Shown here piece after piece: positions 27,067 to 35,478 of a stretch of DNA of 46,634 nucleotides (position 1 is the stretch's first letter; each line of letters starts with the position of its first letter). The notes under the pieces were generated by a model. It searched no databases and was not told the origin of the DNA. It saw only the letters and a program-made list of their open reading frames with translations. The DNA is from Clostridiales bacterium (GTDB lineage Bacteria; Bacillota; Clostridia; Christensenellales; Aristaeellaceae): assembly GCA_029012285.1 (NCBI GenBank), contig JAQXLU010000071.1:1-46634 (forward strand). Direction: 5' to 3'. Both the position numbers and the translations under genes were made by a program.

Positions 27067-28440
27067 TTAGTCCGAGAGGGCTTGGCGGCCGTGGTCAATG
27101 GCGATTTGCACCATGTCCGGGGCGGGTGCGCCGGGAATGCGCCGCTTTTCCACGCAGGAGAGCATCGACAGCTCCTCAAACACATCCTGCTCGAATACGG
27201 GATGGAAGGCCTTCAATTCGTCCAGGGTCAGGTCAAGGAGCGCCTTGTTCTCATTCAGACAGTGCGCCACCAGACGGCCTACCACCGCGTGAGCGTCGCG
27301 GAAAGCCACGCCGTGCTTCACCATGTAATCCGCCGCATCGGTGGCATTGGTGAATCCGCCGGATGCACCCTTCTCCATCACATCCTTGCGGAAGGTACAG
27401 GTCTTGAGCATCGCGGTGAAAATGGTCAGCCCCTTCACCAGCGTGTCCCGCGCGTCGAAGAAGGCCTCCTTGTCCTCCTGCATGTCCTTGTTGTAGGCCA
27501 GGGGGATGCCCTTCATCACCGTCAGCAGGGCCATCAGATCGCCGTAGACCCGGCCCGTCTTGCCCCGGATGAGCTCAGCCACATCGGGGTTCTTCTTCTG
27601 CGGCATGATGGAAGAGCCGGTGGCGTAAGCGTCATCCATCTCCACAAAGCGGAACTCATTGGTGTTCCAAAGGATCAGCTCCTCGCAGAAGCGGGAGAGA
27701 TGCATCATGCAGGTGGAGGCGGCGGAGAGGAAATCCAGCAGGAAATCCCGGTCGGACACGCCGTCCAGGCTGTTCTCCGTGATGGCGGAGAAGCCCAGCA
27801 GCTCAGCCACCCGCTCGCGGTTGAGGGGATAAGTGGTGCCCGCCAGCGCGCCAGAGCCCAGGGGCATCACGTCCGCCGCGTCGTAGGCGTTGCGGAAGCG
27901 CTTGCGATCCCGCAGGAACATCTGGAAATAGGCCATCATGTGGTGCGCCAGGGTGATGGGCTGCGCCTTTTGCATGTGGGGGTAGCCGGGCATGATGGTG
28001 TGCAGATTGTCCTGGGCGATGTCCAGCAGGGTGGTCAGCAGCTCATTGAGCATCGTCTCAGTCTCCCGGCAGGCCAGCTTGGCGTACATGCGCACATCCA
28101 GGGCGACCTGGTCGTTACGGCTGCGCCCGGTGTGCAAGCGCTTGCCTGCCTCGCCGATGCGCTGGGTCAGCAGGGTTTCCACATTCATGTGGATGTCCTC
28201 CGCGTCCACCATCCATTCGATTTTGCCCGATTGTACATCCGCCAGGATGCCCTGCAGGCCCTCGACGATCCTGTCCGCGTCGGCCTTGGGGATGATACCC
28301 GTTTCGCCCAGCATCGTCGCATGAGCGATGGAGCCGGTGATGTCCTGCTCCGCCAGGCGCTGGTCAAAGGATATGGAAGAATGGAAATCGTCCATCAGAT
28401 GATCGGTGGCTTTGGTAAATCGTCCGCCCCATAGCTTCAT
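27067..28440 (-). CDS. argH: Argininosuccinate lyase
   Basis: ArgH splits argininosuccinate into arginine and fumarate, the final step of arginine synthesis. The 457-residue protein belongs to the fumarase/aspartase superfamily; the signature loop is GSSIMPQKKNPDVAELIRG with the catalytic serine, and HTGRSRNDQVALDVRMY and the TTYPLNRERVAELLGF region are conserved. It starts MKLWGGRFTKATDHLMDDF, the normal start, after GGAGGAATCCCCT. It is divergent from argG, with both start sites in a 212-base shared region. Confidence 0.95.
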   Translation of the reverse strand: MKLWGGRFTKATDHLMDDFHSSISFDQRLAEQDITGSIAHATMLGETGIIPKADADRIVEGLQGILADVQSGKIEWMVDAEDIHMNVETLLTQRIGEAGKRLHTGRSRNDQVALDVRMYAKLACRETETMLNELLTTLLDIAQDNLHTIMPGYPHMQKAQPITLAHHMMAYFQMFLRDRKRFRNAYDAADVMPLGSGALAGTTYPLNRERVAELLGFSAITENSLDGVSDRDFLLDFLSAASTCMMHLSRFCEELILWNTNEFRFVEMDDAYATGSSIMPQKKNPDVAELIRGKTGRVYGDLMALLTVMKGIPLAYNKDMQEDKEAFFDARDTLVKGLTIFTAMLKTCTFRKDVMEKGASGGFTNATDAADYMVKHGVAFRDAHAVVGRLVAHCLNENKALLDLTLDELKAFHPVFEQDVFEELSMLSCVEKRRIPGAPAPDMVQIAIDHGRQALSD

Positions 28441-28478
28441 AGGGGATTCCTCCTTGCTTGCAGCGTATTCAACATCCT

Positions 28479-28484
28479 ATTATA
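28479..28484 (-). promoter_or_regulatory. argH extended -10 promoter
   Basis: Minus-strand TATAAT preceded by TGA (TGATATAAT), 39 bases before the argH ATG. No good -35 is seen at 16-18 bases upstream, so it probably relies on the extended -10 or an activator. Confidence 0.55.
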
Positions 28485-28561
28485 TCAGAAACCGTCGTTC
28501 AGGGGAAGGGGTGAACGGAAAAAGTCCATCGGGCGCGCTGGATACAGAATGCAAGGGAAAG

Positions 28562-28601
28562 ACAGAATAAAAACAAAAAGCATCTTGCATTTTTATTCAC
28601 A
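28562..28601 (+). promoter_or_regulatory. Candidate ArgR/AhrC operator (ARG boxes) at argG
   Basis: CTTGCATTTTTATTCACA (28584-28601) matches the reverse complement of the Bacillus ARG-box consensus (CATGAATAAAAATKCAAK) at 16 of 18 positions and overlaps the argG -35. A weaker opposite-orientation match sharing GAATAAAAA lies at 28562-28579, four bases away. Paired ARG boxes a few bases apart are the usual ArgR hexamer site. Confidence 0.6.
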
Positions 28602-28613
28602 CTGGCGTATAAT
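28585..28613 (+). promoter_or_regulatory. argG promoter
   Basis: TTGCAT (28585-28590), 17-base spacer, perfect TATAAT (28608-28613), 40 bases before the argG ATG and overlapped by the ARG-box-like site. Confidence 0.75.
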
Positions 28614-28652
28614 GCCGTCTGTCAACAGATCACAAACCCGAAAAGGAGAAGA

Positions 28653-29867
28653 ATGGATATGGCAAAGATGCGTGTGCTGCTGGCTTACTCCGGCGGCCTG
28701 GATACGTCCATTATTGTGCCGTGGCTCAAGGAGAATTACGACTGCGACGTGGTGTGCGTGGCGGGCGACGTGGGCCAGGGCGAGGAGCTGGAGCCCCTGC
28801 ACGAGAAGGCTGCCAAGTGTGGCGCGGAGAAGCTCTATATCGCCGATCTGCGCAAGGAATTTGTCGAGGACTTCATTTGGCCCACCCTGAAGGCCGGCGC
28901 GGTGTACGAGGGCAAGTACCTGCTGGGTACGTCCTTCGCCCGTCCGCTGATCGCCAAGCGCCTGGTGGAGATCGCCCATGCGGAAAACTGCACCGCCATT
29001 TGCCATGGCTGCACCGGCAAGGGCAATGACCAGGTTCGCTTTGAGCTGACCATCAAGGCCTTTGACCCCAACATGAAGATCATCGCCCCCTGGCGCATCT
29101 GGGACATCAAGACCCGCGAGGAGGAGATCGAATACGCCGAGGCGCGCGGTATCCCTGTGCCCGTGAAGAAGGATCGTCCCTACTCGATGGACCGCAACAT
29201 CTGGCACATCAGCCATGAAGGCGCTGACCTGGAGGATCCCTGGAACGAGCCCCCGGCTGACCTGCTGCTGACCATGGTGACCCCCGAGAAGGCGCCCGAC
29301 GCCCCCGAGTATGTCACCATCGACTTTGAAAAGGGCGTGCCCGTGGCCATCAATGGCGAGAAGCTGGAGGCCATCGAGCTGCTGACCAAGGCCAACGAGA
29401 TTGCCGGCCGCAACGGTGTGGGCTGCGCTGACCTGGTGGAGAACCGCCTGGTGGGCATGAAGTCCCGCGGCGTGTATGAAACCCCCGGCGGCACCATGCT
29501 CTACGCCGCTCACAGCATCCTGGAGTCCATCACCCTGGATCGCCAGACCAGCCACTACAAGGAGCTGGTGGCCGGCAAGTTTGCCGAATTGGTGTACGAC
29601 GGCATGTGGTACACCCCCCTGCGGCAGGCGCTGTCCGCCTTTGTGGATTCCACCCAGGAGGCCGTCAATGGCACCGTGAAGCTCAAGCTCTACAAGGGCA
29701 ACTGCATCAACGCGGGCGTGAAGTCCCCCAACAGCCTGTACCTGGAGGAAATCGCCACCTTTGGCGACTCCAAGGATCTCTACAGCCACAAGGACAGCGA
29801 GGGCTTCATCAATCTGCTGGGCCTGCCCATGAAGGTCAAGGCCATGGTGGAGCAGAAGAACAAGTAA
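28653..29867 (+). CDS. argG: Argininosuccinate synthase
   Basis: ArgG joins citrulline and aspartate with ATP to form argininosuccinate. The 404-residue protein shows the ATP-pyrophosphatase P-loop [15 protein letters not shown] (about residues 11-25), [13 protein letters not shown], and [13 protein letters not shown]-like and [14 protein letters not shown] motifs. Two in-frame ATGs (28653, 28659) flank the optimum distance from AAGGAGA; the first is given here. Together with divergent argH it forms the last two steps of arginine synthesis; other arg genes are not in the window. Confidence 0.95.
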   Translation: MDMAKMRVLLAYSGGLDTSIIVPWLKENYDCDVVCVAGDVGQGEELEPLHEKAAKCGAEKLYIADLRKEFVEDFIWPTLKAGAVYEGKYLLGTSFARPLIAKRLVEIAHAENCTAICHGCTGKGNDQVRFELTIKAFDPNMKIIAPWRIWDIKTREEEIEYAEARGIPVPVKKDRPYSMDRNIWHISHEGADLEDPWNEPPADLLLTMVTPEKAPDAPEYVTIDFEKGVPVAINGEKLEAIELLTKANEIAGRNGVGCADLVENRLVGMKSRGVYETPGGTMLYAAHSILESITLDRQTSHYKELVAGKFAELVYDGMWYTPLRQALSAFVDSTQEAVNGTVKLKLYKGNCINAGVKSPNSLYLEEIATFGDSKDLYSHKDSEGFINLLGLPMKVKAMVEQKNK

Positions 29868-29880
29868 ACAAACGACCAAC

Positions 29881-29910
29881 AAGCCCTCCGGCGCGATGCC
29901 GGAGGGCTTT
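29881..29910. terminator. argG terminator (convergent region)
   Basis: Stem AAGCCCTCCGGC/GCCGGAGGGCTT with a five-base loop, 13 bases after the argG stop codon. The T tail is short on both strands. Confidence 0.7.
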
Positions 29911-29927
29911 GTGATGTGGCTGATGGC

Positions 29928-30572
29928 TTATTCGTCCCCCTGGAACACCGCGCCGCACTTTTCAGCGAAGGCCACCGGGTCGATGAAGGCGAAGCGCACC
30001 TTGTTCATCGCCTGCCGGGTGAAGGAAACGGTCAGCAGCGGCTTGTCGCCCTGCATGGCACAGACGTCCACCTCCAGGATGGGCAGCGCGGCCATCAGAT
30101 CGCGGGCGGTCCGCAGGGCCATTCCACACAGGTACTCTCGCGGGTCCTTTTCCAACAGGTCGGGGCGGGGGGTGAAGGTGGCCCGGAGCAAATCGGCGTT
30201 CACTGTGGTCACATCCAGCGCGGAAACATAGGGGGTCAGGTCGGCCATGGGGTTGTCCGCTTGCAGCACGGCCAGGTAAGCGCCCAGGTCTCCCTGAAGC
30301 ACCCCTGCGGCGTATCGGTGGTACATGGCCCATTTGTCCGGCGGGGTCAGACCATCGGTGGGGGTGGGGGAGACCAGGATGTCCGTCCAGTCGATGGTCT
30401 CATCGGCGGTCTTCCATAGCTTGCGGAAGGGCGGCAGGGAGGGCTTGGGCGCCGCGTCCTGCACCTCTGCGGGCTTCAGGGGGACGGTGCGATTTTCGTC
30501 TGACGCCGTGTCGTACAGGTCGCCCACGATGCTGGACATGCCCTTGAGCAGGCTGCGACGAAGATCACTCAT
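29928..30572 (-). CDS. Unknown 214-residue protein, partner of the ClpB-like ATPase
   Basis: No family recognised. It is acidic to neutral, with no signal peptide or membrane segment. An N-terminal 50 residues rich in Pro and charged groups lead into a compact region (about 65-210) with YHRYAAGVLQGDLGAYLAVL, FTPRPDLLEKDPREYLCGMA and a C-terminal FAFIDPVAFAEKCGAVF. Its ATG overlaps the stop of the ATPase gene by eight bases, so the two are made together. By position it is a candidate substrate, adaptor or regulatory subunit of the ATPase; that is inference only. Confidence 0.75.
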   Translation of the reverse strand: MSDLRRSLLKGMSSIVGDLYDTASDENRTVPLKPAEVQDAAPKPSLPPFRKLWKTADETIDWTDILVSPTPTDGLTPPDKWAMYHRYAAGVLQGDLGAYLAVLQADNPMADLTPYVSALDVTTVNADLLRATFTPRPDLLEKDPREYLCGMALRTARDLMAALPILEVDVCAMQGDKPLLTVSFTRQAMNKVRFAFIDPVAFAEKCGAVFQGDE

Positions 30573-32457
30573 GGCATTCCTCCTCCTTTCCTACGCGGCA
30601 GCGGACACAGGCGGGCCGCAGGTGCACGTCGAAGTGCTCGATGGTCACCTCTGCGTCGCTGACGACGGCATGATCGAACAGCCAGCGGCTGAGGGGATTG
30701 ATCAGCAGCGCTTCGACCTGGTTGCCCACGCCGCGTCCGCCGTTGGACAGATCTGCCAGGGCCTCGGCGGCGAGCTCCTGGTAGGCCTCGTCCGTGATGG
30801 TCAGGCGAATGTGCTTCTGCTCCTCCAGGCGGCGGATGATCTTGTTCACCTGAGCCTTGAGGATGGCCTGGCCTGCCTCCTGCCGGATGAAGTCGAACAC
30901 CACGATGTTTTCGCCAATGCGGTTGAGGATCTCCGGTCGGCCCAGCTCCAGCTTGAAGTGATCCTCCACGGCCTGGCGCAGGCGCTTTTCCACCTCGGGA
31001 TAATTCATTTCCATGGTGACGTTCTGGTAGCGGTGGCCGAATTCGTCCTTGACGTACATGCCCAGGTTGCTGGTGAAGATGATGATGGTTTCGGAGAAGT
31101 ACACCGTGTTGCCCTGTCCGTCGGTCAGGCGGCCGTCCTCCAGGATCTGCAGGAACTTGTCCAGGATGGAGGAATGGGCCTTCTCGATCTCGTCAAAGAG
31201 CACGATGGCGAAGGGGTTCTTCTTGATGGCGTTGGTCAGCTGTCCGCCGGCTTCGTAGCCCACATAGCCGGGCGGTGCGCCCATCAGCTTCTGATCGGAA
31301 TGGGGCTGGGCGTATTCAGACATGTCAAAGCGGATGCAGGCGCTCTCGTCACCAAAGAGCTTTTCCGCCAGGGCTTTGGCGGTTTCCGTCTTGCCCACGC
31401 CCGTGGGGCCCGCATAGAACAGTACACCCTTGGGCTTGGCGGTGGAGGAGGACAGCCCGTTCATGCCGGTGACGGCGCGCTTCACCACGTCTAAGGTGCG
31501 CTCCAGGGCGGCGTCCTGGCCCTTGATGCGCTTCTCGAAGTCCGCCTTGGCGCTCCTCAGGCTGTCCATGGACAGATTGGCCCAGGGGTTCTCTTTGATG
31601 CCGTACTTGTACAGGTCAACGATGGTGCACAGATCGCGGATGGGCGTCTGCTCCTTTTTGGACAGGTGGCGCATCGCGTCCAGCTCGGTGAAGGTCAGCC
31701 CTTCGGTGAGGCCGACGAACTTCTCCCGCAGCCGGGATAGCTCCTCCGGGTGCGCATCGTAGAAGGGCATGTCGGTGCGATACACCGTCGCGTCGAAGAA
31801 GGTGGGCCACGCCTTGCCGGAGATGAGGCGCTTGCGCTCCTCCCGGTCGGGTGCTTCGATGCGGATGGTCTTGCACAGCGGGTTATTCAGGTAGAACCAC
31901 GTCGGCAGATCGTTGAGCTTGGACACCAGCAGGATCAGCAAGTTCTGCCGCTTGCCCATGGGGGTGCGCACGGTGGCGGAGGACATGGCGGACTGCATCA
32001 GCAGGTTGAAGCTGTTCACGTCATGCTGATCCATCCGCTCGGGGGTGATGATGTAGTGGCTGGCCAATTCCATCACCACGGCGGTGGCGGCGGCGGTCTG
32101 GCTCATGGCGCGGCGGATGATGTTGGGGGCTGTCTGTTGCCCGTTGCCCTTGAATTCTGCCGGAATCGCGCCGGACTTTACCTCGCAGCCGTTCTTGCGG
32201 GCGAAGGCGGTCAGCATATCCGGCGCATAAGGGTTCATGAAGCCGACCAGGTTGGAGTAGAACACGATCTGCTCATAGCCGTTGTCGGACAGGTAGCCAT
32301 TCAGGTATTCAGGGAGGGAAACCAGGCTGTCCTCCGGGATGGAGCCTTCCACTGGATACCGGCATTGATCCAGCACATTGCCCTCCAGGATGAGAAGGGG
32401 CTTGACTGCGCTGAACAATTCCAGCTCCCGGTGCCATTTGGAGATCAGGGGCGTCAT
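30565..32457 (-). CDS. AAA+ ATPase with ClpB-D2-like C-terminal module
   Basis: A 630-residue protein with two AAA-like halves. The C-terminal half (about 310-620) is a full ClpA/ClpB D2-type module: Walker A GPTGVGKTETAKALAE (about 350), pore-loop GYVGYEAGGQLTNAI, Walker B AIVLFDEIEKAHSSIL (about 417), sensor 1 IIIFTSN, and arginine finger region GRPEILNRIGENIVVF, plus a D2-small domain. The N-terminal half has an AAA-like pattern but LLILEGNVLDQ replaces a Walker A, so it is probably non-catalytic. It lacks the Clp N-domain and the ClpP-binding IGF loop, so it is more likely a disaggregase/remodelling ATPase than a protease partner. Coupled to the 214-residue gene. Confidence 0.85.
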   Translation of the reverse strand: MTPLISKWHRELELFSAVKPLLILEGNVLDQCRYPVEGSIPEDSLVSLPEYLNGYLSDNGYEQIVFYSNLVGFMNPYAPDMLTAFARKNGCEVKSGAIPAEFKGNGQQTAPNIIRRAMSQTAAATAVVMELASHYIITPERMDQHDVNSFNLLMQSAMSSATVRTPMGKRQNLLILLVSKLNDLPTWFYLNNPLCKTIRIEAPDREERKRLISGKAWPTFFDATVYRTDMPFYDAHPEELSRLREKFVGLTEGLTFTELDAMRHLSKKEQTPIRDLCTIVDLYKYGIKENPWANLSMDSLRSAKADFEKRIKGQDAALERTLDVVKRAVTGMNGLSSSTAKPKGVLFYAGPTGVGKTETAKALAEKLFGDESACIRFDMSEYAQPHSDQKLMGAPPGYVGYEAGGQLTNAIKKNPFAIVLFDEIEKAHSSILDKFLQILEDGRLTDGQGNTVYFSETIIIFTSNLGMYVKDEFGHRYQNVTMEMNYPEVEKRLRQAVEDHFKLELGRPEILNRIGENIVVFDFIRQEAGQAILKAQVNKIIRRLEEQKHIRLTITDEAYQELAAEALADLSNGGRGVGNQVEALLINPLSRWLFDHAVVSDAEVTIEHFDVHLRPACVRCRVGKEEECHE

Positions 32458-32578
32458 AGGGAAACCTCCTGTGTATCATTTGTATGTATTGTACCACGGG
32501 ATGGGTGCGGCTGCAAGGAAAAAGCGCGCTTTCACCCCGCGGCGGCGAACAGAATTGCACGTTTTGGGCAAAACAGCC

Positions 32579-32620
32579 TTCTCAAAATCGGTCAACGGGT
32601 TTACAATGTCGTTGACCGAT
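32579..32620 (+). promoter_or_regulatory. Promoter and autoregulatory operator of the tetR-ABC operon
   Basis: TTCTCA (32579-32584), 17-base spacer, TACAAT (32602-32607). A perfect 11-bp inverted repeat, ATCGGTCAACG (32587-32597) and CGTTGACCGAT (32610-32620), spans the -10 and start region with a 12-base centre. It is the expected place for TetR self-repression. Confidence 0.7.
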
Positions 32621-32641
32621 CCGGTTGATGGAGGTGACGCG

Positions 32642-33253
32642 ATGAACGAACGGTTCTTTTCCCTGCCTGAGGAAAAGCAGCAGGCGATCCTCAACTCGGG
32701 CTATCGGGTGTTTTCACAAAACGCCTATAAGCACAGCCCCATGAGCGAGATTGCAGAGGCGGCAGGCATCAGCAAGTCCCTGCTCTTTCACTATTTCCAC
32801 AACAAGAAGGAGCTGTACATGTTCCTGTGGGACAAGTGCGCCCAGATCACCATCAGGTATTTGAAGGACCACGGGTGCTATGAGCAGCAGGGCCTGTTCG
32901 ACGCCATGGAGCGGGGCATGCGGGCGAAGATGGAGATCATCCGCCGCTATCCGGACATGGCGAAATTCACCATCAAGGCCTTCTACGAGAAGGACGAGGA
33001 GGTCGCCCCGGCCATTCAGGAGAGCTTTCAGCGGTACTTCCGCATGAAGGCGGAAACGGCGCGCCCCGGTATCGACCCGGAGCAGTTTGTCCCCGGGCTG
33101 GACGTGGCGATGATGTACCGGGAGATGTACTGGGCGGCGGAGGGCTTCCTGTGGGAAATGGTGCAGCGGGGGAATGTGGATGCGGCCCAGATGGAAAGCG
33201 GCTTCCAGTCCCTGATGCGCTTCTGGAAAAGCATCTATTTACGGAAAGGGTGA
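32642..33253 (+). CDS. TetR family transcriptional regulator
   Basis: A 203-residue TetR-type repressor. The start at 32642 follows ATGGAGGTG. The N-terminal helix-turn-helix is at about 25-48 (MSEIAEAAGISKSLLFHYFHNKKELYMFLW), the hallmark of the family; the rest is a helical ligand/dimer domain with no recognisable ligand motif. It is the first gene of an operon with an ABC exporter and lies behind an operator-like inverted repeat, so it most likely represses the exporter until an inducer binds. The inducer is unknown. Confidence 0.9.
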   Translation: MNERFFSLPEEKQQAILNSGYRVFSQNAYKHSPMSEIAEAAGISKSLLFHYFHNKKELYMFLWDKCAQITIRYLKDHGCYEQQGLFDAMERGMRAKMEIIRRYPDMAKFTIKAFYEKDEEVAPAIQESFQRYFRMKAETARPGIDPEQFVPGLDVAMMYREMYWAAEGFLWEMVQRGNVDAAQMESGFQSLMRFWKSIYLRKG

Positions 33254-33258
33254 CAGCG

Positions 33259-34137
33259 ATGGAGATCATCAAAACATCAAGGCTAACCAAGTATTACGGC
33301 AAGGCTCGGGGCATCATCGACCTGAACCTGACGGTCAATCAGGGGGAGTTCTTCGGCTTCATCGGGCCAAACGGCGCGGGCAAATCCACCACCATCCGCA
33401 CGTTGCTGGGGCTGATCACGCCCACCTCCGGCAGCGCTCTGGTGTTTGGCAAGGACGTCACCAGGGAGAAAAACGCGATCCTCCGGCGCTGCGGCTATTT
33501 ACCCTCGGAGGCGATGTTCTATTCCGGCATGCGGGTCAAGGATGTCCTGACGCTGTCCGCCGATATGCGCAGGCAGAATTGCGCCGCCGAAGCCAAGCGA
33601 TTGTGCGAGCGCTTGCAGCTGGATGTATCCCGGAAGGTGGAGGAGCTCTCCTTTGGCAACCGGAAGAAGGTGGGCATCGTCTGTGCATTGCAGCATCAGC
33701 CGGAGCTGCTGGTGCTGGATGAACCCACCAGCGGCCTTGACCCGCTGATGCAAAAGGAGTTCTTCGACATCCTCTGGGAGCGGAACCAGCAGGGCGCGAC
33801 GATCCTTTTGTCCAGCCATGTGCTGTCGGAGATACAGCGCAACTGCACCCGGGCGGCCATCATCCGCGACGGTAGGATCATCGCGTGCAGCAGCGTGGAG
33901 GAGCTGGCGAAGACCCGTGCCCGCCGGGTGACGGTGCACGGCACGGCTGATCTCACGTCGCTGCCCGGCGTGCGGGACAGGGTGGAAGCGGAGCATTCCG
34001 TCAGCTTCCTGTACAGCGGTGATATCAGCAGCTTGCTGCGCGCCCTGGCAAGCGGCCAGGTGGATGATTTGACGGTGACCGAGCCGGAGCTGGAGGAGGT
34101 ATTCCTTCATTACTACGAAAAGGACGGTGATGTGTGA
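33259..34137 (+). CDS. ABC transporter ATP-binding subunit
   Basis: A 292-residue ABC ATPase. Motifs are Walker A IGPNGAGKSTTIRT (about 39-46), Walker B LLVLDEPTSGLDPLMQ, the D-loop SGLD and H-loop LLSSHVLSEIQR. The signature motif is LSFGNRKKVG, a deviation from LSGGQ that is common in ABC-2 drug/antibiotic-type exporters. The C-terminal extension (about 215-290) is typical of the same group. It begins five bases after tetR and shares its last bases with the permease gene (TGATG). Confidence 0.92.
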   Translation: MEIIKTSRLTKYYGKARGIIDLNLTVNQGEFFGFIGPNGAGKSTTIRTLLGLITPTSGSALVFGKDVTREKNAILRRCGYLPSEAMFYSGMRVKDVLTLSADMRRQNCAAEAKRLCERLQLDVSRKVEELSFGNRKKVGIVCALQHQPELLVLDEPTSGLDPLMQKEFFDILWERNQQGATILLSSHVLSEIQRNCTRAAIIRDGRIIACSSVEELAKTRARRVTVHGTADLTSLPGVRDRVEAEHSVSFLYSGDISSLLRALASGQVDDLTVTEPELEEVFLHYYEKDGDV

Positions 34138-34922
34138 TGACACTGGTGAAGCACGAGCTGCGGCAAGGCCGCGTTTCCCTGTTGATCTGGACGGCTGCGA
34201 TCGGCTTCTTTGTCGCGGTCTGCGTATTGATGTTCCCGGAGATGAAGGGGCAGATGGCGGGCGTCAACGCGATCTTCGCCTCCATGGGTGCCTTTACCGC
34301 AGCCTTCGGGATGGATAAATTGAACTTCGGCACACTCATCGGCTTCTATGCGGTGGAGTGCGGCAACATCCTGGGGCTGGGCGGCGCGTTCTTCGCGGCG
34401 CTGTGCGCGGCGGGGATGCTCAGCAAGGAGGAAAAGGACAAGACCGCCGAATTCCTGCTGACCCACCCGGTCAGCCGCGTCCGCATTGTGACGGAGAAGC
34501 TGCTGGCCGTGCTGGCGCAGATCACCGTGCTCAACGTGGTGATCTACGGGCTGTCTGTGGCGTCCATCGCCGCCGTCGGGGAAGCCGTCCCCTGGAAGGA
34601 GATCAGCCTGATGCACCTGGCCTACTATTTGCTCCAGCTGGAAATGGCGGGCATCTGCTTTGGCATATCGGCCTTCCTGCGTAAGGGCAGCCTGGGGGTG
34701 GGCCTGGGCATTGCCACGATGCTGTACTTCCTCAACCTGGTGGCCAACATCGCTGATGTGGCCTCCTTCCTCAAGTACATCACGCCCTACGGCTACTGCG
34801 AGGGCGCGGACATTGTGGCAAGCGGCAGTCTCAACGCCACCTATGTGCTCATCGGCGCAGCGATCGGGCTGTGCGGCATTGCGCTGGCCTATCTGAAATA
34901 CACCCGCAAGGACATCCGCTGA
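34137..34922 (+). CDS. ABC-2 type permease
   Basis: A 261-residue membrane protein with six hydrophobic segments in the ABC-2 pattern: VSLLIWTAAIGFFVAVCVLMF, GNILGLGGAFFAALCAAGML, VLAQITVLNVVIYGLSVASI, YYLLQLEMAGICFGISAFLR and others, ending VLIGAAIGLCGIALAYLKYTRKD. The EEKDKTAEFLLTHPVSR loop is characteristic of ABC-2 permeases. ATG at 34137 overlaps the ATPase stop. It forms the exporter with the ATPase; substrate unknown, possibly a drug or peptide. Confidence 0.9.
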   Translation: MTLVKHELRQGRVSLLIWTAAIGFFVAVCVLMFPEMKGQMAGVNAIFASMGAFTAAFGMDKLNFGTLIGFYAVECGNILGLGGAFFAALCAAGMLSKEEKDKTAEFLLTHPVSRVRIVTEKLLAVLAQITVLNVVIYGLSVASIAAVGEAVPWKEISLMHLAYYLLQLEMAGICFGISAFLRKGSLGVGLGIATMLYFLNLVANIADVASFLKYITPYGYCEGADIVASGSLNATYVLIGAAIGLCGIALAYLKYTRKDIR

Positions 34923-34944
34923 TTCCATACCCCTCACATGAGAG

Positions 34945-34979
34945 ATGGTGTAACCCAGTTCATTGGGCTACACCATTTT
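34945..34979 (+). terminator. tetR-ABC operon terminator
   Basis: Stem ATGGTGTA/TACACCAT continuing as CCCA/TGGG around a mismatch, with TTTT at the end; 23 bases after the permease stop. Confidence 0.75.
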
Positions 34980-35009
34980 ACTATGCAGCTGGCGCGTCCG
35001 TCCGCGCCG

Positions 35010-35309
35010 TTACTGCGCGTCGCGGAACTGGTCGTAGAAGCTGGTGAATTCCTCGCCGTCCACCTCGGGGGCAGCGTCCTCGTCGCTATCGGCGTAGGGG
35101 TGACCGCCGCCCTGCTGCGCCTTCCTGTGGCGGAAGATCGCCACCAGGATCAGCGAAGCGACCAGGAGGAAGCCTCCCATGGACAGCAATAGCCCCAGGA
35201 TGCCGCCCAGCAGCCCGAACACAAACGATACCGCGCCCCAGGCCAGGCTAAGCGCCATTTTCACCATGCCGAACGCGAAGGAAAAGATACCGCCAATCAA
35301 CTCAAACAT
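35010..35309 (-). CDS. Small membrane protein, unknown function
   Basis: A 99-residue protein. Residues 1-60 are almost continuously hydrophobic and Gly/Leu-rich (two membrane helices, roughly 5-30 and 33-60), followed by an RHRK stop-transfer patch and an acidic soluble tail (DSDEDAAPEVDGEEF). It resembles phage-shock or holin-like small membrane proteins only in general shape. TAGGAGGTAG-like sequence precedes the ATG. It is divergent from the orphan HTH gene. Confidence 0.7.
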   Translation of the reverse strand: MFELIGGIFSFAFGMVKMALSLAWGAVSFVFGLLGGILGLLLSMGGFLLVASLILVAIFRHRKAQQGGGHPYADSDEDAAPEVDGEEFTSFYDQFRDAQ

Positions 35310-35414
35310 GTCATTCTACCTCCTGTTGACAGTGCCTATGATAGCATATTTCCCTTTGTGAAACCAGTGTAAATTGATTAGAAAAGGATGAGGAGGGCTT
35401 AATCTGGCGGACAT

Positions 35415-35443
35415 TTGACAAAGCGGGACGATTCCCATATAAT
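35415..35443 (+). promoter_or_regulatory. Perfect consensus promoter of the orphan HTH gene
   Basis: TTGACA (35415-35420), exactly 17 bases, TATAAT (35438-35443): both hexamers match the sigma-A consensus fully. The ATG is 35 bases downstream. Confidence 0.85.
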
Positions 35444-35478
35444 GCTGAATAAACAGAATCTGCAAGCGAGGTGTTGTG

